Position numbers and translations under genes: made by a program
Shown: positions 5,472-8,214 of the stretch, piece by piece
How the letters are laid out: each line of letters opens with the position of its first letter
Position numbering within the stretch: position 1 is the first letter of the stretch
NCBI GenBank assembly: GCA_021779635.1
Contig: JAJYAH010000291.1
Span: 1-8,214, forward strand
DNA: 8,214 nt
DNA from: Pseudomonadota bacterium
GTDB taxonomy: Bacteria > Pseudomonadota > Alphaproteobacteria > Rhizobiales > Xanthobacteraceae
Reading direction: 5' to 3'
Notes under the pieces: generated by a model
The model's input: only the letters and a program-made list of their open reading frames with translations
What the model was told of the DNA's origin: nothing
The model's database searches: none

Positions 5472-6749
5472 TCAGCCTGTGGATGGTGTGCCGCGATTCG
5501 TACCGTTCTGCTCGTCCGGTTCCAGAATCGGGATCTCTTCTGAACTTGGCGGTATCGCTCTGCCTTCGGAGTAGCCATCATCTTTAGTTGCCGCACTATC
5601 AAGGGAACTCGTCACAGGGTTGTCGCGGTCTGGTGGCTGCAAGTGTTTCGCAGCAAGCCTAATAAGCTTTGGAGCATCCTTAGGCACATTCTTACAAAAG
5701 AATAGAGCAGTTGGTCCGCCGGGAGGCGGAGGATCGGGTGGCCTTTTTGGGGGCGGCGAAACTGGAACGCGAGATTCGGTCCCGCCCGTCATAACTTTCG
5801 CCTCATCAGTAGAAAATAGTTCGTCGAAGAAGTCACCAGATGCATCCAAATCGCAGTCGAATATGCCTGCGAATAGTTTTTCATACTTCGGTCTGTCCGT
5901 CGTAGAAAATCTGAATATTTTTGGAATCCCAAACTCATTTGGCATAGCGAGCCATAAGTCGGGCCAAGGCGTCTTGAACGGTGTCCGCATCTCCCTTTTG
6001 GACCAACCGCGCTTGAGCAGCCCGGCTTTAGACGCCTCGGCTAGATTGCGCAGGTTTATAGCTGGTTCGAACAGGAGCTGTACGTCGGAGAAATGCCTCT
6101 TCGGATTGAAGACCGCTATTCGATGATACTGCATATGCCATGTCAGGTGGCGTATAACGCGAGACGCCGACCACGACGTCTCCTTATTCCCCCAATCGAA
6201 CACATACATCTGATGTGTTATCGATCGAATGATCTTGCAGTAAAGGTCGTTCCACTCTGAAATATCGAAGGTCGGGTCTTCTTCGACATACAAGTACAGC
6301 GCGGCCAAGGCGGCATTCGCGTCGGCATGATAGTCGACTGAGCGGAGCACCGATTCAGCCCTGTCTGTGTCCTTGTAAGTCTCATTCCTTAGGCCTTGCT
6401 TGATATGAAATAACTCATGAAGAATGAAATTGTCGAACGCCATCGCACGCTGACGGGGGTCCAGGTTCAGACTAGATGCCATGCCCTCCCACTGAGCTTT
6501 AAAGCTTTTGCTAAAGTAAGCGCCGCCTCTTAGGAGCGAGAAATAGAAATCTGCGGTTTCTCCCTCGACCTTCGAAGGAGACTTGCTTCTGTGATAGATC
6601 AGCGAATCAAGACCAGACTGCTCCTTCAGCCATTTCAGGTAGGCGAGCTGCGGTACGTATAGGGGCGTGTTACCCGTCAGGCGCGAGACTGCCTTCTTGA
6701 GCCATTTCAATCTGCTCGAAAACACATCATCAAATCGGGTCTTTACCAC
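5472..6749 (-). CDS. Putative HExxH zinc metallopeptidase-like protein, unrecognised family (425 aa)
   Basis: The motif HELFH (111-115), inside the predicted helix NFILHELFHIKQGL, is a zinc-binding HExxH signature with catalytic Glu112. About 24 residues on, SVDYHADANAALAALYLY (137-154) resembles the E-x-x-A-D-x-x-A helix that supplies the third ligand in gluzincin-type and IrrE-like proteases. Asp139 would take the Glu position; His141 and Asp143 are alternatives. Residues 1-300 look like a mixed alpha/beta domain rich in Trp and aromatics. A proline tract (332-345) links to a charged, probably disordered tail. There is no signal peptide or membrane helix, so it is probably cytoplasmic. The GTG at 6749 is the first start after an in-frame TAG; the ribosome site (GGACAAG) is weak. 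Base composition is clearly more AT-rich than the transfer genes, with codons such as ATA, AAT and TTA, suggesting transfer. The HExxH reading is solid as a motif; protease activity is inference. Confidence 0.72.
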   Translation of the reverse strand: MVKTRFDDVFSSRLKWLKKAVSRLTGNTPLYVPQLAYLKWLKEQSGLDSLIYHRSKSPSKVEGETADFYFSLLRGGAYFSKSFKAQWEGMASSLNLDPRQRAMAFDNFILHELFHIKQGLRNETYKDTDRAESVLRSVDYHADANAALAALYLYVEEDPTFDISEWNDLYCKIIRSITHQMYVFDWGNKETSWSASRVIRHLTWHMQYHRIAVFNPKRHFSDVQLLFEPAINLRNLAEASKAGLLKRGWSKREMRTPFKTPWPDLWLAMPNEFGIPKIFRFSTTDRPKYEKLFAGIFDCDLDASGDFFDELFSTDEAKVMTGGTESRVPVSPPPKRPPDPPPPGGPTALFFCKNVPKDAPKLIRLAAKHLQPPDRDNPVTSSLDSAATKDDGYSEGRAIPPSSEEIPILEPDEQNGTNRGTPSTG

Positions 6750-7091
6750 GTTCTTGTCCGTCTAGAAACAACGAATCGCCCGATCAAATATCCGTGCGGG
6801 AAGCTCTTTTCGCTCCAAACGGCTGCTTGCAAACATTAGGCGTTGTGGTTCCTCAGGTCAATGAAACGGGCGCCCGACAAGACGGCTGTCACCAGAATCT
6901 ATAAATGAAGGCGGCCCCTCGCGGGCGCGACAACAACTGTAATAGAGCACATTCTGAAACTCAAATACCAAGGGAACTGGGCCCTCGATGCTCGTTTGCA
7001 TCCTCGGTAATCAGAGCCTCTGGCGCCACCACATTTCCAGCGAATAAGGACCGTCCGCCGTCGCCAAGATTGCAGACGCGGGCTTTGAAAC
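6750..7091. other. Intergenic region upstream of the metallopeptidase-like gene
   Basis: About 340 bp with no supportable gene. A + strand frame running through it from 6905 lacks a ribosome site, has unremarkable composition and overlaps the next gene antisense. The region contains the candidate minus-strand promoter at 6833-6861 and little else I can name. Confidence 0.55.
6833..6861 (-). promoter_or_regulatory. Candidate promoter of the metallopeptidase-like gene
   Basis: On the minus strand TTGACC (complement of 6856-6861), a 17-base spacer and TAATGT (complement of 6833-6838) form a sigma-70-like pair. The -35 matches 5 of 6 consensus bases, the -10 only 3 of 6. Transcription would start about 75 bases before the GTG start. 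It is a reasonable but unproved candidate. Confidence 0.33.
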
Positions 7092-7694
7092 CTACGGCTC
7101 GTGACGGGACGGTAGCGGTTTTATTATGGTAATGCCCGGACGGATGACGTGCTGCAACAAGGGAGGCCGATCCACACGTTTACCATCAACGTAAAAGCTT
7201 TGTTCCCGCACTGAGCCGTCCGACTTGCGAATGATGAAAGCGGGGCCGTCCTCGCGATGACGTCTCCCTCGATTGTAGTAAGATTCTCGGATGGAACCGT
7301 CCTGGAGGCGCGTGACAACAGCCGGGCCATCGTCGCGATGGTACTTACCCTCCCGGTAGTATTCTTCGTTTCTCATGCAATGGGCCCGGGTGATAACCGC
7401 AGGGCCATTGCCGCGATGGATCTTACCATTACGATAGTATAGTTCACGACCGTTACCGCTGGTGTAGCGCTCTACCATTGCGGGACCATCTCTGCGATCA
7501 AGCTTGGCATCGTGTTTACGAAGCCAACTGTCGAGCGCGTTAGCGGTCTGGTGCTTCTGATGCGCTAGCCAAGCCAGTGCCGAATGCAAAGTCTTCTCAG
7601 AGACGATATAGCAGTTGGTGATCTCGACGTCTGTGCCGTTGAGTGTCTCCGTCTTGAAAGTCAACGTTATGTGCCTGGTAGTTTTGCTTGTCAT
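7092..7694 (-). CDS. HR-x-DGPA repeat protein, MORN/YwqK-like (200 aa)
   Basis: After a unique N-terminal domain (1-66) come four tandem units of 25-28 residues (about 67-91, 92-117, 118-144 and 145-172) built on the pattern HR-(D/E/G)-(D/N)-GPA-V/I-x-x-R, variable stretch, E-x-YY-x-x-GK. Units 2 and 3 are the clearest (IHRGNGPAVITR, YHRDDGPAVVTR). Such beta-hairpin repeats are related in style to MORN_2/YwqK-type repeats, some of which are annotated as antitoxins; that label is weak and should not be taken as function. There is no signal peptide, so it is probably cytoplasmic and a binding or scaffold protein. GGAG lies 9 bases before the ATG at 7694. Composition is AT-richer than the tra genes. 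It lies upstream of the metallopeptidase-like gene on the same strand, but 340 bp away, so the two are probably separately transcribed. Confidence 0.83.
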   Translation of the reverse strand: MTSKTTRHITLTFKTETLNGTDVEITNCYIVSEKTLHSALAWLAHQKHQTANALDSWLRKHDAKLDRRDGPAMVERYTSGNGRELYYRNGKIHRGNGPAVITRAHCMRNEEYYREGKYHRDDGPAVVTRLQDGSIRESYYNRGRRHREDGPAFIIRKSDGSVREQSFYVDGKRVDRPPLLQHVIRPGITIIKPLPSRHEP

Positions 7695-7754
7695 GATGTT
7701 TAGCTCCTATGTGTGCTTACAAGCGGATGTCTTTAGCGTTGGTAGTTAATGGTG

Positions 7755-7784
7755 ATCATAGATAGTTGTTTATAACGCGAACAA
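7755..7784 (-). promoter_or_regulatory. Candidate promoter of the repeat-protein gene
   Basis: On the minus strand TATGAT (complement of 7755-7760; 5 of 6 -10 bases) lies 18 bases after TTGTTC (complement of 7779-7784; weak -35, 3 of 6). The segment is notably AT-rich and about 60 bases upstream of the ATG, where a promoter is expected. Confidence 0.4.
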
Positions 7785-7791
7785 TGATTGT
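7781..7791. repeat. Perfect 11-bp palindrome, possible operator
   Basis: acaat-g-attgt overlaps and extends just upstream of the candidate -35 of the repeat-protein gene. The size and position would suit a small dimeric repressor, but palindromes this short also arise by chance. Confidence 0.35.
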
Positions 7792-7815
7792 AGTGGGTCT
7801 TAAAATTGTACTGAG

Positions 7816-7908
7816 TCAGCTGAGAGGTTCGGCAGGTCGCTCAAGTGATTGATAAGACTTAGGATTTGATGTCAGGCCGGCCGTCGTGAGGGTCTGTTGG
7901 GTAGTCAT
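7816..7908 (-). CDS. Short open reading frame (30 aa) behind the second leader cassette
   Basis: The frame encodes a Thr/Ser/Pro-rich peptide beginning MTTQQTLTTAGLTSN and ending ERPAEPLS. On its own it would not be convincing. The support is its leader: AAAGGAAA with the AGGA core 8 bases before the ATG, exactly as for the DUF736 gene, and a cgctgtgaggcc motif about 40 bases upstream that also occurs before DUF736. It may be a small protein, or the start of a truncated gene whose remainder was replaced by the downstream block. No family recognised. Confidence 0.4.
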   Translation of the reverse strand: MTTQQTLTTAGLTSNPKSYQSLERPAEPLS

Positions 7909-8122
7909 GCGTGATTTCCTTTCCAGTTTCATTCGGCCTCCACCATGGGGCCTCACAGCGAAGCGGCCTCGTGGGGGAGGCTGGAGGTCGTGAAGCTGTT
8001 GGGCGAGTGGGTCGGGTACCAGCCGCAGCCGCCTGGCGAGGAGCGGATCGGAGAACCTTTTCATTTACCGTCGTCATCGCTTGCGAATTGGGCAACGAAA
8101 TAGGTTCCGACTTGACGAGAAG
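7909..8122. other. Second leader cassette region
   Basis: Minus-strand leader of the 30-aa frame. It shares with the DUF736 leader the ribosome binding site (7915-7922), the motif ggcctcacagcg (7949-7960) and the distance to the upstream repeat, but the middle has diverged and lacks the long palindrome. A + strand frame of 52 codons from 7945 has no ribosome site and is not called. Confidence 0.5.
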
Positions 8123-8214
8123 GCAATTGATGGCGCGGTCGCAGAATATCCCCGAAAGGAAATCATGGCGCTCAAATTGCCTGGCGAAGCATGACGGCGG
8201 CGCGCCCGGCGCTC
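8123..8214 (+). repeat. Direct repeat, copy B (92 bp, may continue beyond the window)
   Basis: Second copy of the element at 5094-5184 in the same orientation. The differences are one base in the ggtcgcag/ggtctcag segment, one in the minicistron (Glu for Gly codon), and one extra c near the end. The match reaches the window edge, so the true length is unknown. Confidence 0.95.
8165..8194 (+). CDS. Nine-codon minicistron in repeat copy B
   Basis: Encodes MALKLPGEA after a GAAAGGAAATC ribosome site, with an ATGA overlap into a second frame that runs past the window edge (MTAARPAL at its start). The peptide is kept between the copies apart from one residue. Whether the second frame is a real gene must be read from sequence to the right. 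Confidence 0.35.
   Translation: MALKLPGEA

Noticed and set aside
6905..7132. 75-codon + strand frame upstream of the repeat-protein gene's 3' end
   Set aside because: No ribosome site, no recognisable domain, and it overlaps a well-supported gene antisense.
7945..8103. 52-codon + strand frame in the second leader region, ending LANWATK
   Set aside because: No ribosome binding site and it overlaps the conserved leader motif; the composition looks protein-like but that is not enough to call it.
1..8214. CRISPR arrays, tRNA/rRNA genes, insertion sequence ends
   Set aside because: No spaced short repeats, no tRNA cloverleaf or rRNA signatures, and no transposase gene with terminal inverted repeats were seen.

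Overview
The window looks like accessory DNA (a plasmid or integrative conjugative element) from a GC-rich alphaproteobacterium, probably of the Rhizobiales type. The grounds are a MOBQ-like origin of transfer, two small TraD-family proteins followed by a VirD4/TraG coupling protein (the traC-traD-traG order of rhizobial plasmids), and a DUF736 protein, a family typical of such plasmids. No replication, integrase or rRNA/tRNA gene is present, so plasmid versus ICE cannot be decided here.

Left part (1-3116, + strand): a transfer-initiation block. At the very edge a perfect hairpin is followed directly by TAAGTGCGCCCT, the layout of RSF1010/R1162-type oriT. About 225 bp later come two tandem paralogous TraD-like genes (260-532 and 722-1138; 46 of 90 positions identical, no gaps) and a 628-aa coupling ATPase (1230-3116) with clear Walker A and B motifs but no N-terminal membrane anchor. 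A relaxase gene would be expected just left of the window.

Middle part (3196-5058, - strand): a membrane-anchored protein of unknown function with a beta-rich C-terminal domain, a 42-aa acidic small protein with a good ribosome binding site, and a DUF736 protein. The DUF736 gene has a long structured leader containing an extended imperfect palindrome (4966-5058).

Right part (5094-8214): a block of about 3 kb bounded by two copies of a 91-92 bp direct repeat (97% identical). Each repeat lies 204-215 bp upstream of a minus-strand start codon and is followed by the same short leader motif and the same Shine-Dalgarno spacing, so the repeats look like duplicated 5' control cassettes. Each also carries, on the + strand, a 9-codon minicistron with a strong ribosome binding site whose stop overlaps a new ATG. 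Between the repeats lie a decapitated DNA methyltransferase fragment, an unrecognised 425-aa protein with an HELFH (HExxH) metallopeptidase motif, and a 200-aa protein with four HR-x-DGPA repeats. The last two are visibly AT-richer than the transfer genes and look horizontally acquired.

The most interesting parts are the metallopeptidase-like gene with its repeat-protein neighbour and the duplicated leader cassette. No known named defence system can be assigned from the sequence alone.
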